In this document: positions 47,164 through 59,784 of the stretch, one piece after another | Layout: each line of letters opens with the position of its first letter | Position numbering within the stretch: position 1 is the stretch's first letter | Origin: Odontesthes bonariensis | Taxonomy: Eukaryota; Chordata; Actinopteri; Atheriniformes; Atherinopsidae | Direction of reading: 5' to 3' | Assembly (NCBI RefSeq): GCF_027942865.1 | Contig: NC_134506.1 | Span: 10,376,436 to 10,440,435, forward strand | Length of the DNA: 64,000 nucleotides | The notes under the pieces: generated by a model | What the model saw: only the letters and a program-made list of their open reading frames with translations | Database searches by the model: none | What the model was told of the DNA's origin: nothing | Program-made: the position numbers and the translations under genes

Positions 47164-47290
47164 CTGCGCCGGTTTACCTCCTGTAGTGCTTTTGACAGCC
47201 AGCCAACACGGCGTCCGCTGACAAAGACATCCGCAGCAGCCGTAAACAACTGGCTCCTGCAGTCCAGAGGAAATATCATGTGACGCTGTT
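47164..47290 (-). other. Candidate 5' non-coding exon of slc7a6
   Basis: A GC-richer island in AT-rich surroundings. On the minus strand it ends GTAAACCGGCGCAG followed by the donor GTAAGG at 47163-47158. The coding start exon has a plausible acceptor just upstream of the ATG (CTGGCTCAG near 43612), so a 5' exon is expected. The link is inference only. Confidence 0.3.
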
Positions 47291-48019
47291 ACTGTACGAG
47301 CATCGTATTACTATATGTAGATGTCTTTGGACGAATTAATGTTTCCAGCTACAACAATGAATGAACCACTACCCCATTACCAAATACATCTGGTTGTGCA
47401 AAACACACGGCTGAATAAGAACACAAGTGTAAATATTCGCAAATCTTGTCACCACTTGTAAACAGCCGCTTACGCCCATTGAAACTAATATCTTTTTTTT
47501 TTTAAGTTTTATTTTCGTTAATAGATACAAGTAAATTTTAAATTTGCCGACAGAAACATCTTGAAACACGAGTTAGTACGATAAAAGAAAAAAAAACGTG
47601 TGGAAGGTCACAGGTAATTAGGTTAATTGGAAGCTTCTAACATGAGTGGCTGGGTGTCACAAAGTGTTGTAGAGGGTATTGGCTACACTGGCGTAGTTTA
47701 TCGAAGCTTGTGTCTGAGCAAACAATTAAATTATGTGAATGTGTCAATATGTCAATTAAAGAATGTGAGAGTGCTTCACGGCGTGGTGCATGCTGGGAGT
47801 GTAGGCTTAGGAACTGCACCTCTACACACTTCCATCGTTGCTTTGTTATTTTCTGTTTTATTTAGCTGAAAACGGTCACCAATGTAGGAGAATGGAAGAG
47901 ATGGAGAAAGGGAAAGGAGTGAAAATATGCACCTTTCAGAGGGAAATTGAATCACTTTGCTCAATGCAAGATGTGCTAATAAACAAGCCGTTATGATTGT
48001 TAAAGTTAAGGAATTATAC

Positions 48020-49050
48020 AGCAGCCCCGTTGCCAAGAAAAGTTAGGACATTGTGTAAATGCTAATTAAAACAATAAGTAATTATTCTAAATGGAACCCA
48101 GAAAACATGTTTCATGAAAAATATCAGCAGTAACACATAAATGTTGGGATGGCACCACAAAAGGCTGGAAAAGTGAGTGGTGCTAAAAGGGAACAGGTGC
48201 AGGAAGATGTTGAAACTAAATAGTTAACTGGCAACAGGTCGGATTAGTTGTAAAAAAGAGCACTTTAAGAGAGGTGGAGTCTCTCAGAAGATGGATAGAA
48301 GCTCAGGAATCTGCAAAAAAGGTGTGTCTACTAATTGTGAAGCAATTTCAAAACAATTTTCCTCAATGTAAAATTGTGAAGCATGAATATTCTGTCATCT
48401 GTGCAGTACATCATGTCATCAAATGATTCAGAGAATCTCTACGTGCCAGGGACACGACTGAAAATCAATACTGGATGGCTGTGGTCTTCAGGCCCTGAGA
48501 TGAGACAGCACTAAAAGCAGGTATGATTCTGTCATGGAAATCACTGCAGTATCAAACATCATTGTGAACACCGCTCTCCGTACCATCAAAAAATGCAAGT
48601 TAAAGCTGTATCGGGCAAGGAAGAAGCCATATGTGAATATGATCCAACTCTCTTCCCTGATGCAAAGCTTATTTGAAATAGACTGAGGCAAAGTAGAAAA
48701 CTGATTTCTGGTCAAATGAATTTAAATGTGAAATTTTCTGTACTACATGTTGCATTTATCAAAACATCAGGGTTCATAGTGGAAGAGTTCAGGGGCTGGA
48801 CTGACCTACCCGCAGTTCAGTTCTCTAACCAACTGAAAACATTTGGCACATCATGAAAAGCAAAATCTGACAAAGAAGACCCAGGACTGTTGAGGTGCTA
48901 GAATCCCATAATTAGACTCCTCTGTTCCAAATGATCAGTGTAGTTGAAATAAAACACAGTTGATGACACACAGTAGTAAACATCCTCCTGTCAAAACCTA
49001 TTTCTCTCTCAGTTTAAAATTTGATATGTTGTTGCGCATTCAAATGAATT
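48020..49050 (+). mobile_element. Tc1/mariner-like transposon relic
   Basis: Decayed sequence whose wording follows a common fish Tc1/mariner type: GTGCAGGAAGATGTTGAAACT, CTGGCAACAGGTCGGATTA, GTGGAGTCTCTCAGAAGATGG, CATCAAATGATTCAGAGAATC and CATCAAAAAATGCAAGTTAAAG. It has many indels and no open transposase. Ends are approximate and no TA duplication was fixed. Assignment rests on recall of the family's typical wording. Confidence 0.55.
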
Positions 49051-51793
49051 GTCTTCATGTTTATGTTGCGGCAGAATTGCCATGTCCATCATCATTCTCC
49101 CTCTAACACATTAAGCCTAAAATTGCAAGTGTGTGAAGAACAGAAATGTAATTAGAGTGGGCCTGCTAGACGCATGAAGCAGAGGAGATGGTCCCGAACC
49201 GCATGTGCCATTACTGTGTTAGTGCCAGAGATCATGAAAGAGATTTACACACACCCGCAGCACACATACGGAGGAGAAAAAAATAAGTTTTATAGGGGGC
49301 AAATCAAAGAAGTGGTGTATTGGAAGGCAATCCCACATTTACACCTTGGTCTGTTGTCAAAATTCTGTTACTAGATATGATATGATGTGATAATATAGTA
49401 TATATTAGAGAATACCCCTAGGGTCAGCGAGAGCACAGGCAGAAGATAACTCACAGGCAGACTACATGGCAAATGACACTGGAATGAACATGACTATGAG
49501 GTGGAGATGTGACTCAGTGAAGGATGGGGACACGGACCTATTCTCTAGGGCGAGAGCTGAGCAGAATAGTTCTCAGAACAAAGAGAGCAAAGCTGGAGAA
49601 GATGGGAAATAAAATTTACTCCTATGGTGTAGAACGTTTTGGTTAAGTCTAGACGGCAAAGAGAGATGGAGAAATTGGTTAAGGAAAGAAGAAATTTAAG
49701 AAAGCAGTGGAAAAGAGCTACAGAAGAAGAACGGGAGGGAATTATTGTTTAGCAGGAAGAATTGAGAAGCAAACTAGCAATACTCAGAAGGGCTGAATGT
49801 CTTAGGAAAAAGAGAAAGAAGAAAGAATAAGTAAGGACTGCGTTTTATAGGGACCCGATCAAGTTTGTTAAAGGGTTGTTTAACCAGGAAAAGCGAGGGC
49901 AGCTTAAAGCAACAAAGTCAGAGGTGGAAGAGTATCTAAGAAATGCATATTCAGATCTTCAGCAGTGTAGAGTAGTAGGCCTTCCACCTGACATGCCACC
50001 ATAAGAAGAGAGATAGCTCATAAGATGGATGTTAGACCACCTAGGTAGAAAGAGGTTGAGGAGGTAGTCAGGCGTGCAAAGGCTTCGGCGGCCCCAGGGC
50101 CAAATGGAGTCCCCTACCGGGTTCATAAAAGTGCACCTGATATCATAAAGTTTTTGTGGAGGCAATTAAGAATAATTTGGGAGAAACAGTTTATTCCTAG
50201 AGCATGGCGTAGGGCAGGAGGCGTTCTTATTCCAAAGGAGAAAGAGTCCTCGGACCTGAGTCAGTTCCGGATGATCTCTCTCCTAAATCTAGAGGGGAAG
50301 ATTTTCTTTAGTTTAGTTGCACAGAGATTAGCTAGTTATTTAGAAAAGAATAGCTTAATAGATACTACTGTGCAGAAGGCAGGAATACCAGGTTTCACGG
50401 GGTGTTTAGAGCACACAAGCATGATTTGGCATCAGATTCAGACAGCCAAGATTGAGAAAAAAGACTTGCATGTTATATTTCTGGATCTAGCAAATGCATT
50501 TGGTTCAGTGTCACATAGTCTTATATGGAAAGCGTTTGATTATTTTAGAGTGCCCGTAACTTAGTAATAGCATATTTTCAGGATATTAGACTGTGCCTAA
50601 GTACAGCAGGTTTCACAACAGGCTGGCAGAGGCTAGAAGTAGGCATTATGGCAGGGTGTACGATTTCTCCATTAGCATTTACAATGGCGATGGAGATAAT
50701 TATTAGAGCTTCCAAGTGGGTTGTTGGTGGAGAGAGACGTCAGGATGGCATGCGCCTTACACCAATTAGAGCATACATGGATGATATGACGTTGGTGACT
50801 ACAACAGTGCCATGTATGAAGAGAATACTTGAGAGACTTAACAAAAATCTAAAGTGGGCTGGTATGAAAATCCAACCTACTAAGTCTAGAAGTATCTCAA
50901 TAAGTAGAGGGAAATTAAGTGATAGAAAGTTTATAATAGATTAAGAAAACATTCCAATAATTAGGGAAAAGGCAGTAAAGAGTTTAGGCAGGTGGTACCA
51001 GGCAGACATGAATGATGGAGAGCAGGCAGTGAAATTTCGGAAATATGTTGCTGAGGGACTGGATAGAATAGATAAATCAGAGCTTCCAGGAAAGTTGAAG
51101 CTGTGGTGTCTGCAGTTTGGATTGTTTCCTAGGTTGATGTGGCCACTGTCTGTGAATGAGATTCCATTATCTGTTGCAGAAAAAATGGAAAGATTAGTTA
51201 GTTTTTATATTAGGAAGTGGCTAGGTGTTCCTAGATTCTTAAGTACTGTGGCACTGTATGGGAAGGGCATACTCCAGCTCCCAGTATCTAGTCTAGTAGA
51301 GGAGTTTATATGTACTAAAGTTAGGAAAGAGCTCCTGTTAGCTGGGAGTAAAGATGTGGTAGTTAGTAAGGTGGTTCCAAACCCAACCAAGGGGAGGAAA
51401 TAGAAACCAAGAATGGCAGCTCAGGAGGCAGAAGCAACTCTTAGACATGCAGAGATTGTGGGTAATGTGCAAATAGGCCGGGGAGGGTTGGAGCTTGGCC
51501 CAGGCAAACCAGCGTGGAGTAGAGCAGGTCCCAAGGAGAAGAGAAAGTTAGTTGTTGAGCAGGTTCGTAGACAGGAGGAAATGTTAAGGGGTACAAAGGC
51601 AGTGACTCAGGCTAAGCAGGGACGGTGGTTGAATTGGGAAGGTGTAGAGAAGAAAAAGCTTAGTTGGAAAGAACTGTGGAGTATGGATGAAAGGAGAATT
51701 AGATTTTTGATATGGGCAACATATGATGTATTGCCAACTCCCCAGAACCTAAAACTCTGGGTATATGTTCGTTATGTTCAGATACTGCAACTC

Positions 51794-52343
51794 TAAAGCC
51801 TGATTTATGGTCGGTGATGCAAGACGCAACGCAAGACGCAACGCAAGCCCTTGCGCGGTTGAAAGCCCCCCCTTGCGTGCTTGCGTGTGTCACCTCAATT
51901 TTCTAAACTTCACGCAAGACGCGAGCGAAAGCCACTATCTACATCACATCCGGCGGCGTGTTCATCTTCCGGTTTCATCCCCTAATAAAAGACCGCTGTT
52001 TTCAAACATAGACATGTTATAGACATATTATGTCTATGTTTTCAAACGCCAAGGTAGAAAGCGAAGAAGAAGAAGAAGAAGAAGAAGAAGAAGAAGAAGA
52101 AGAAGCATGAATCCACTCGAAGAGAGACTTGCCGAAGAGAGACTTGCCGAAGAGGTCCTGGCGGTGAATTTCCTTTCATCGTAGTAGGCTTGTCATTGAA
52201 AAAACCCGCTGCTCCACCTACTGTCCTGGCGGTGAATCGCCACGCAGCACACGCAACCGCCGACAAAGCAAAATGAAGCATAAACGTCTCGAGCCATTAA
52301 CACAAGCGCAAGGGCAGTTAAAAGAGGTATAACTCAGCCTTTA
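51794..52343. mobile_element. Harbinger-like MITE inside the RLE LINE
   Basis: Ends TAAAGCCTGATTTATGG and rc TAAAGGCTGAGTTATACC. Repeated CGCAAGAC words and a (GAA)n run lie inside. Removing it joins GCAACTCT to TAGACATATTTTG and restores the host reading ATLRHILSG. The 3-bp duplication (TAA/TTA) is imperfect. Confidence 0.7.
52056..52105. repeat. (GAA)n microsatellite
   Basis: About 16 GAA units inside the MITE at 51794-52343. Confidence 0.95.
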
Positions 52344-52715
52344 GACATATTTTGTCAGGCTGTAAGGTTAGTCTGTCACAAGGCCGGTATATCTGGCGAC
52401 ATAACCAAGTATTAAGAAGCTTAGCTGCAGGTATTGAAGATAAACAAAGGCTTTAGGGGGGTCTAAGCTGAAGAGAGTGGCAATTCAGTTTGTTCAAGAG
52501 GGGGAGAAAGTTAATAAGACAATAAGGAGGCAAGGCGGCTTAGAGGATACTTGTGATTGGGAAATGCAGGTAGATTTGGGAGGAAAGCTTGTTGTTTCCC
52601 CAGGAAATAGTCTCTACAAATCTAAGGCCTGATATAGTCTTGTGGTCTAGGAGTAAAATGAGAGTCTATTTCATAGAGCTGACTGTTCCTTGGGAGGAAC
52701 TACTGGTAGAAGCAT

Positions 52716-54668
52716 CCATCCATTTTCTATACCCGCTTAATCCGTCAGTCGGGTCGCGGGGGGGCAGGAGCCTATCCCAGCAGTCATCGGGCGAGAGGTG
52801 GGGTACACCCTGGACAGGTTGCCAGTCCATCACAGGGCCACACAGAGACAAACCAGACAAACAACCTCACACACACACGCTCACACTCACTCCTAGGGAC
52901 AATTCTTGTAAACGAAGAATCTTCCTCACACACCAGAGTAAGTCATGGAGTTCCCCAGGGTTCTGTGCTTGGACCGATTCTTTTTACTTTATACATGCTT
53001 CCATTAGGTAACATTATTAGACAGCATGGCATAAATTTCCATTGCTATGCTGATGATACTCAGCTGTACTTATCTATAAAACCAGATGAAACCAATAGGT
53101 TGGTCAGACTACAAGCATGTCTTAAAGACATAAAGACCTGGATGACTCAGAACTGTCTGCTGCTAAATTCAGACAAAACTGAAGTCGTTATCTTTGGACC
53201 TGAGCGTTTCAGGGAGAAATTGTCTAGCTATATAGTTACTCTAGATGGTATTTCCTTGGCTTCTAGTTCTACAGTGAGGAACCTTGGAGTTATTTTTGAC
53301 CAGAACTTATCATTTGACTCGCATATAAAACAGGTTTCTAGGACTGCCTTCTTTCACCTTCGTAATATTGTTAAAATCAGGAACATCTTGTCTCAGAGTG
53401 ATGCAGAAAAACTAATTCATGCATTTGTTACTTCAAGATTGGACTACTGTAATTCTTTATTATTGGGCTGTCCTACATATTCTCTGAAAAGCCTTCAGTT
53501 GATCCAAAATGCTGCAGCCAGAGTTTTGACGAGAACTAACAGCAGAGATCATATTTCTCCAGTTTTAGCTTCTCTTCATTGGCTCCCTGTTAAATTCAGA
53601 ATAGAATTTAAGATTCTTCTCCTCACATATAAAGCTCTTAATGACCGAGCTCCATCATATCTTAAAGATCTCATTGTAAGATATTTTCCTAACAGAGCAC
53701 TTCGTTCCCAAACTGCAGGTTTACTTGAGGTTCCCAGAGTTTCTAAAAGTAGAATGGGAGGCAGAGCCTTCAGTTATCAGGCCCCTCAATTGTGGAATAA
53801 GCTGCCAGTAAATGTCCGGGAAGCAGACACCCTTTCCACTTTTAAGACCAGGCTTAAAACTTTCCTTTTTGATAAAGCTTATAGTTAGGGATGGCTCAGG
53901 TGATCCTGAAACATCCCATAGTTAAGCTGCTATAGGCCTAGACTGCTGGGGGGCCTCATCTGACACACCTTTCCTCACTTTACTCTCTTTATGTATATGT
54001 GATATTATTGTGGTCATTAACTCGTGTTTCCCTGTTCCAACAGATATCCTTTGAATGGTGTTACAGTGCCGCTGTCGCGGTGGCCCCCTGCCCCCCTCCC
54101 CCCCCCTTTTTCTGTCTTCTCAAACCCCAGCTGGTCGAGGCGGATGGCCACCCTTCCTGAGTCTGGTTCTGCCAGAGGTTTCTTCCTGTTAAAAGGGAGT
54201 CGTTTCTCTCCACAGTCGCCTCAGGCACGCCGCTCAGGCCGGGAGATTGGACCGAAAAACAAAAAGTTTTCAGTGCAATCTGTTGGTTTTCTTAGCTAGG
54301 AAATTGTTTTTGAATTGGCTCTATATGAACGAATTGGATTATTTTATGAATTATGATTATTATTAATTAATTGAATTCCAATTGGCTTGAATTGGACTTA
54401 CTATCTAAGTGCCTTGAGATGACATTTGTTGTATTTGGCGCTATATAAATAAAAATGAATTGAATTGAATTGAATTTAGAGACACCAATTAACCTAACAT
54501 GAATGTTTTTGGACGGTGGGAAGAAGCCGGAGTACCTGGAGAGAACCCACGCATACACGGGGAGAACATGCAAACTCCACACAGAAAGGCCTCAGCTGGG
54601 AGTTTAACCTGGAACCCTCTCGCTGTGAGACGACGGTGCTAACCACCACACCACCGTGCAGCCCTGGC
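52716..54668 (-). mobile_element. tRNA-derived SINE with (ATGG)n tail, split by an L2 LINE
   Basis: Read on the minus strand it starts at 54668 with GGGCTGCACGGTGGTGTGG, an A-box-like TGGTTAGCACC and a decayed B box (GGTTAAACTCC). It runs through TTGCATGTTCTCCCCGTG and ends at 52716 in an inverse CCATCCATT tail. It is flanked by AGAAGCAT at 52708-52715 and 54669-54676, a target duplication inside the endonuclease domain of the RLE LINE. An L2 copy (52904-54474) splits it between GGACAATT and TAGAGACACC. Confidence 0.85.
52904..54474 (+). mobile_element. 5'-truncated L2-type LINE (family A), inside SINE
   Basis: Starts at TCTTGTAAACGAAGAATCTTC, matching 58799 of the intact element, and runs to the AATTG-type tail. 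The ORF2 portion is open from [12 protein letters not shown] through [16 protein letters not shown] to FLFDKAYS (stop 53886-53888), with only a few residue differences from the intact copy. The host SINE supplies 4-5 bases (AATT) on each side. Confidence 0.92.
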
Positions 54669-55845
54669 AGAAGCATATGAAAGGAAAAAGCTTAGGTATG
54701 TAGAGTTGGGGGCAGAAGCAGATCAGCGAGGATGGAAGGTTAGGATCTGTCCAGTGGAAGTAGGATGTAGAGGATTTGTTGCAAAGTCTGTTGTCTCATT
54801 GTTGAGGGAGCTGGGTGTAAGTGGACAGAGTGTGAGGAAAATGGTGAAGGAAGTGTCAGATGAGGCAGTAAAGTCCAGTCAGTGGATTTGGATTAGAAGA
54901 AGCAATAGTAGCTGGGGGCCCAGCAGGGGGAGCACTTAGGGTAAACAGACTCTTGGGAGAAGCAAGGAAGAAATCCAGGATGTATTTAACACATTGAATA
55001 CCGGCGGTGTTTACGGAATTATGTCGTAGAATCCCAGCGTTCTAAACCATTTTTTGACGTTTTTTGTACAGTCACAGCATATTATGTGATAGGGCCACTG
55101 AAACATGTTATGGCTCGTTTGAAAGCTGAGACTTTAAACTCTTTGTGGGTCAAAACTGCGTGTCTCTAGGTGCCGCCATTAGCGAGCTATCCTTAGCTAA
55201 ACCAAGGCGGGTATCCACCAAAATCAACAACAAACTGAGATATCGGGGCTTTTGTGAAACGTGCGCTCTTTCAGCCTGTCGCACTTTAGATACTTACATA
55301 TCCGGGTCAGAGGATTTGCGTCGTGTCACATGTTGCAAAGCTAACCTGTTCATAAGACCGCCTCCTTAGACTTGTCGCGTGTCTTCTTCTCCTTCTTGTT
55401 CTTTGTTTATGTTACTTTACCGCCACCCTCTGGAAACCGACACGTGCGATTGGACAAAATGCGGAAATGCACAACAATCAATGCAGCGTTATCAAAATTG
55501 TTCTTGAGTTGACGCAAAGCCATTTGCGTAATGATCAAAATGTCCAGATGATGACACCAGTTTTTGACTGCCATCTATGTCAGTTCTGTTCATCACATAA
55601 TTACAATTGCTGACGCTGTGACGCTTTGCGGTAAGACGTGTTGCATCACTTCCTGTTACCTTGCTTGTGCACTGTGGAATTTCTTGCTCCGCTTGGAGCA
55701 CTGATAATCACTTTATTTCGATCTATAACTTACACAATTTTGCATAGTTAAACTCTATAGCTTACCGTTCTGTTCTAACACACTCCTACAGATCTTTAAT
55801 CTTTATTCTCACTTTTTAACGGTGTGTCTGGTTCTCTAGCGTAGC

Positions 55846-56727
55846 ATGGCTACCGGTTCTCTTCCTCCTCCTGCTTTCACCTGCTCCGTGTGTCAGATGT
55901 TTAGTTACTCCTCTGCCTCCTTTAGCGATAATGGTACATGTAACAAATGTAGTCTTTTTGTAGTTTTGGAGGCGAGGTTATCTGAATTGGAAGCTCGGCT
56001 CTGCACTGTTGAAAATCAACCGATAGCGAGCCAGGCCCCTTTTGCCAGTGTGGAGCCACCTAGCGTAGCTAGCTCCATTAGCCTCCCCCTAGCAGAACCT
56101 GAGCAGCCAGGATTACATCATGGCTGGGTGACTGTCAGGAAGAGGCATAGCTCTAAAGTCAAGCCTGTTGTTCACCGTCGACCTGTCCACGCTTCTAACA
56201 GATTTTCCCCACTCAGCGACACACCCGCTGAGGAAAAAACCCTGGTAATTGGCAGCTCTATAGTCAGAAACGTGGCATTAGAGGCACCAGCGGCCATAGT
56301 CAAATGCATTCCAGGGGCCAGAGCGGGCGACATAGAATCCTATTTAAAACTGCTGGCTAAGGATAAACGTAAATATGGTAAAATAGTTATTCACGTCGGC
56401 GTTAATGACACCCGGTTACGCCAATCGGAGGTCACTAAAATTAATGTTGCATCGGTGTGTGATTTTGCCAAAACAATGTCGGACTCCGTAGTTTTCTCTG
56501 GACCCCTGCCAAATCTGACCAGTGATGACATGTTTAGCCGCATGTCGTCCTACAATCGCTGGTTGTCTAGATGGTGTCCAGCAAACAACGTGGGCTACAT
56601 AGATAATTGGCAATCTTTCTGGAGAAAACCTGGTCTGATGAGGAGAGACGGCATCCATCCCACTTTGGAAGGAGCAGCTCTCATTTCTAGAAATATGGAT
56701 GAATTTATTTGCCACCCTAAAACATGA
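55846..56727 (+). CDS. L2 LINE ORF1 protein with SGNH esterase domain
   Basis: 293 residues, complete. The N-terminal part has CSVCQMF and CNKCSLF pairs (possible zinc-binding module, about residues 12-40), followed by a short leucine-rich coiled segment ([16 protein letters not shown]). The C-terminal half is an SGNH/GDSL-hydrolase-like esterase: [10 protein letters not shown] (Ser block, about 132-141), PGARAGDIE (Gly block), HVGVNDTR (Asn block, about 183-190) and [12 protein letters not shown] (Asp-His block, about 266-277). Esterase-type ORF1 proteins are known from CR1 and L2 LINEs, where they are thought to help RNA or membrane binding. The start chosen is the first Met in GCATGG context; no stop interrupts the frame. 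Confidence 0.85.
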   Translation: MATGSLPPPAFTCSVCQMFSYSSASFSDNGTCNKCSLFVVLEARLSELEARLCTVENQPIASQAPFASVEPPSVASSISLPLAEPEQPGLHHGWVTVRKRHSSKVKPVVHRRPVHASNRFSPLSDTPAEEKTLVIGSSIVRNVALEAPAAIVKCIPGARAGDIESYLKLLAKDKRKYGKIVIHVGVNDTRLRQSEVTKINVASVCDFAKTMSDSVVFSGPLPNLTSDDMFSRMSSYNRWLSRWCPANNVGYIDNWQSFWRKPGLMRRDGIHPTLEGAALISRNMDEFICHPKT

Positions 56728-56748
56728 CAACCCAGGGTTCAGACCAGG

Positions 56749-59700
56749 ATGCAGAGTTGTAGTCTTACACACTTCTCTGCAGCTTCCCACCTGCTGCTAC
56801 CCACCCAATCAATTAACACAAAAGGAGCAAATCCTCTTGTGCAAAAAGAAATTATTAAAACAAAAACTTTAACTAAACAAAAACATCAAACTGTTAAATG
56901 TGGTTTGCTGAATATCAGATCTCTCCTTTCGAAGTCTCTGTTAGTGAATGAGTTGATTTGTGATCATCATATTGATATATTTTGTCTTACAGAAACCTGG
57001 CTGCAGCAGGAGGATCATGTTAGCATTAATGAAGCAACTCCCTCTGACTGTTTAAATGTTCACATTCCTCGAACCACAGGCAGAGGAGGAGGAGTGGCAG
57101 CTATTTTCAGATCAGGGTTACTCATCAGTCCCAGACCCAAGATTAGTTTGAGCTCTTTTGAATATCTGATTCTCAGTTTTTCCCACCCAAAGTGGAAATC
57201 CCAGAAACCTCTTGTGTTTGTTGTTGTGTATCGTCCACCTGGCCCTTATTCTGAGTTTCTGTCTGAATTCTCAGAGTTTTTATCCCAGTTAGTGCTGAGT
57301 ACAGATAAAGTCATTGTAGTGGGTGACTTTAATATTCATGTAGATGTTGAAAATGACAGCCTGAATATGAACTTTAATTCTATATTGGACTCTATTGGAT
57401 TTTCTCAGAGTGTTCACAGACCGACTCACTGCCTTAATCACACCCTTGATCTTGTTCTGACTTATGGCATTGAGAGTGAACAGTTAACAGTGTTCCCTCA
57501 TAACCCTGTCTTATCTGACCATTTTCTGATAACCTTTGAGTTTACATTACTTGACTATACAGTTTCTGAGAAGAAATTTACGTATAGAAGGTGTCTATCA
57601 GAGGATGCTGTAACCAGATTGAAAGAATTAATTCCATCATCCTTTTCTTCACTGCCATGTGCAGATATGACAGAGGACGACTACCTAGACTTTACTCCAG
57701 CAACACTTGACTCTCTTGTTGACAGCACTATAGTTTCAATGCGTACAGCACTGGACAATGTTGCCCCTCTGAAAAGGAAGGTAATCAGTCAGAAGAGGTT
57801 GGCTCCTTGGTATAATTCACAGCTGCGTGCTTTAAAGCAGACTGCAAGAAAGCTGGAGAGACAGTGGCGTTCCTCTAATTTAGAAGAGTCTCAGTTAGTC
57901 TGGAAAGATAGTTTAACAATGTATAAGAAAGCCCTTCGTAAAGCTAGAACTGCTTATTATTCATCATTGATAGAAGAGAATAAGAATAATCCCAGGTTTC
58001 TTTTCAGCACTGTAGCCAGTCTGACTAAGAGTCCGAGCTCTGCTGAGCCAGTTATTCCTTTAACTCTCAGCAGTGATGATTTCATGAGCTTCTTTATTAA
58101 TAAAATTGTTTCTATCAGAGAGAAGATTGATGGAGTCCTTCCCACTATTATTAGTGATGTATCATCAAGTACAGCAGCTTTAGAAGTATCTTTAGAACCT
58201 GATTTGTATTTAGACGGCTTCTGCCCAGTTGATCTCTCTGATCTAACAACAGCAATAGTCTCTTCTAAACCATCAACTTGTGTTTTAGACCCAATCCCAA
58301 CCAGACTGTTCAAGGAGGTTTTCCCATTAATTGACACTTCCATATTGGATTTGATCAATCTGTCTTTGTTGACAGGATATGTACCTCAGACTTTTAAGGT
58401 TGCTGTAATTAAACCTTTACTTAAAAAACCTACTCTTGATTCAGAAGTGTTGGCTCATTATAGACCTATATCCAATCTCCCTTTTATGTCTAAAGTTCTT
58501 GAAAAAATAGTTGCAGCTCAGCTTTGTGATCACTTACACAGAAATAATCTGTTTGAAGAGTTTCAGTCAGGATTCAGAGTGCATCATAGCACAGAAACTG
58601 CACTGCTGAAAGTTACCAATGATCTCCTCTTAGCCTCTGATAGCGGACTTGTGTCTGTGCTTGTCCTGTTGGATCTCAGTGCTGCATTTGATACGGTCGA
58701 TCACAGTATCTTATTACACAGACTTGAACATGTTATTGGGATTAAAGGAACTGCATTAGGCTGGTTTAAGTCATATTTATCTGATAGATTTCAGTTTGTT
58801 CTTGTAAATGAAGAATCTTCCTCACACACCAGAGTAAGTCATGGAGTTCCCCAGGGTTCTGTGCTTGGACCGATTCTTTTTACTTTATACATGCTTCCAT
58901 TAGGTAACATTATTAGACAGCATGGCATAAATTTCCATTGCTATGCTGATGATACTCAGCTGTACTTATCTATAAAACCAGATGAAACCAATAGGTTGGT
59001 CAGACTACAAGCATGTCTTAAAGACATAAAGACCTGGATGACTCAGAACTGTCTGCTTCTAAATTCAGACAAAACTGAAGTCGTTATCTTTGGACCTGAG
59101 CGTTTCAGGGAGAAATTGTCTAGCTATATAGTTACTCTAGATGGTATTTCCTTGGCTTCTAGTTCTACAGTGAGGAACCTTGGAGTTATTTTTGACCAGA
59201 ACTTATCATTTGACTCGCATATAAAACAGGTTTCTAGGACTGCCTTCTTTCATCTTCGTAATATTGTTAAAATCAGGAACATCTTGTCTCAGAGTGATGC
59301 AGAAAAACTAATTCATGCATTTGTTACTTCAAGATTGGACTACTGTAATTCTTTATTATTGGGCTGTCCCACATATTCTCTGAAAAGCCTTCAGTTGATC
59401 CAAAATGCTGCAGCCAGAGTTTTGATGAGAACTAACAGGAGAGATCATATTTCTCCAGTTTTAGCTTCTCTTCATTGGCTCCCTGTTAAATTCAGAATAG
59501 AATTTAAGATTCTTCTCCTTACATATAAAGCTCTTAATGACCGAGCTCCATCATATCTTAAAGATCTCATTGTAAGATATTTTCCTAACAGAGCACTTCG
59601 TTCCCAAACTGCAGGTTTACTTGAGGTTCCCAGAGTTTCTAAAAGTAGAATGGGAGGCAGAGCCTTCAGTTATCAGGCCCCTCTCTTGTGGAATAAGCTG

Positions 59701-59784
59701 CCAGTAAATGTCCGGGAAGCAGACACCCTTTCCACTTTTAAGACCAGGCTTAAAACTTTCCTTTTTGATAAAGCTTATAGTTAG
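56749..59784 (+). CDS. L2 LINE ORF2: APE endonuclease and reverse transcriptase
   Basis: 1011 residues, uninterrupted. The N-terminal apurinic-type endonuclease shows [20 protein letters not shown] (about 78-85), [18 protein letters not shown] (about 188-197) and [11 protein letters not shown]. The RT domain shows [50 protein letters not shown] (motif A), [18 protein letters not shown] (about 697-714) and [11 protein letters not shown] (catalytic, about 729-739). No RNase H or restriction-like endonuclease is seen. The C-terminus ends [11 protein letters not shown], as in the truncated copies. The enzyme would nick the target and prime reverse transcription from the element's own 3' tail. Confidence 0.95.
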   Translation: MQSCSLTHFSAASHLLLPTQSINTKGANPLVQKEIIKTKTLTKQKHQTVKCGLLNIRSLLSKSLLVNELICDHHIDIFCLTETWLQQEDHVSINEATPSDCLNVHIPRTTGRGGGVAAIFRSGLLISPRPKISLSSFEYLILSFSHPKWKSQKPLVFVVVYRPPGPYSEFLSEFSEFLSQLVLSTDKVIVVGDFNIHVDVENDSLNMNFNSILDSIGFSQSVHRPTHCLNHTLDLVLTYGIESEQLTVFPHNPVLSDHFLITFEFTLLDYTVSEKKFTYRRCLSEDAVTRLKELIPSSFSSLPCADMTEDDYLDFTPATLDSLVDSTIVSMRTALDNVAPLKRKVISQKRLAPWYNSQLRALKQTARKLERQWRSSNLEESQLVWKDSLTMYKKALRKARTAYYSSLIEENKNNPRFLFSTVASLTKSPSSAEPVIPLTLSSDDFMSFFINKIVSIREKIDGVLPTIISDVSSSTAALEVSLEPDLYLDGFCPVDLSDLTTAIVSSKPSTCVLDPIPTRLFKEVFPLIDTSILDLINLSLLTGYVPQTFKVAVIKPLLKKPTLDSEVLAHYRPISNLPFMSKVLEKIVAAQLCDHLHRNNLFEEFQSGFRVHHSTETALLKVTNDLLLASDSGLVSVLVLLDLSAAFDTVDHSILLHRLEHVIGIKGTALGWFKSYLSDRFQFVLVNEESSSHTRVSHGVPQGSVLGPILFTLYMLPLGNIIRQHGINFHCYADDTQLYLSIKPDETNRLVRLQACLKDIKTWMTQNCLLLNSDKTEVVIFGPERFREKLSSYIVTLDGISLASSSTVRNLGVIFDQNLSFDSHIKQVSRTAFFHLRNIVKIRNILSQSDAEKLIHAFVTSRLDYCNSLLLGCPTYSLKSLQLIQNAAARVLMRTNRRDHISPVLASLHWLPVKFRIEFKILLLTYKALNDRAPSYLKDLIVRYFPNRALRSQTAGLLEVPRVSKSRMGGRAFSYQAPLLWNKLPVNVREADTLSTFKTRLKTFLFDKAYS

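Larger units (their letters stand above)
49560..54985 (+). mobile_element. Decayed LINE with restriction-like endonuclease (R2/R4/HERO-type)
   Basis: Pieces run in order on one strand. An N-terminal basic stretch ends VKGLFNQEKRGQLKATKSEV. RT blocks follow: APGPNGVPYRVHKSAP, AGGVLIPKEKE, VIFLDLANAFGSVSH (motif A), AGCTISPLAFTMAMEIIIRA and the catalytic RAYMDDMTLVT. Next come the zinc-finger region HILSGCKVSLSQGRYIWRHN and an RLE domain, PDIVLWSRSKMRVYFIELTV with [10 protein letters not shown], then RKKLRYVELGAEADQRGW and CPVEVGCRGFVAKSVVSL. Restriction-like rather than APE endonuclease separates it from the L2 LINEs nearby. Stops and frameshifts break it (for example near 50565 and 50943). 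It carries at least two inserts, at 51794 and 52716, and may continue right of the TTAA element, from 60504. Confidence 0.8.

Noticed and set aside
54600-54668. tRNA gene on the minus strand
   Set aside because: It is the decayed tRNA-like head of the (ATGG)n-tailed SINE, with a broken B box.
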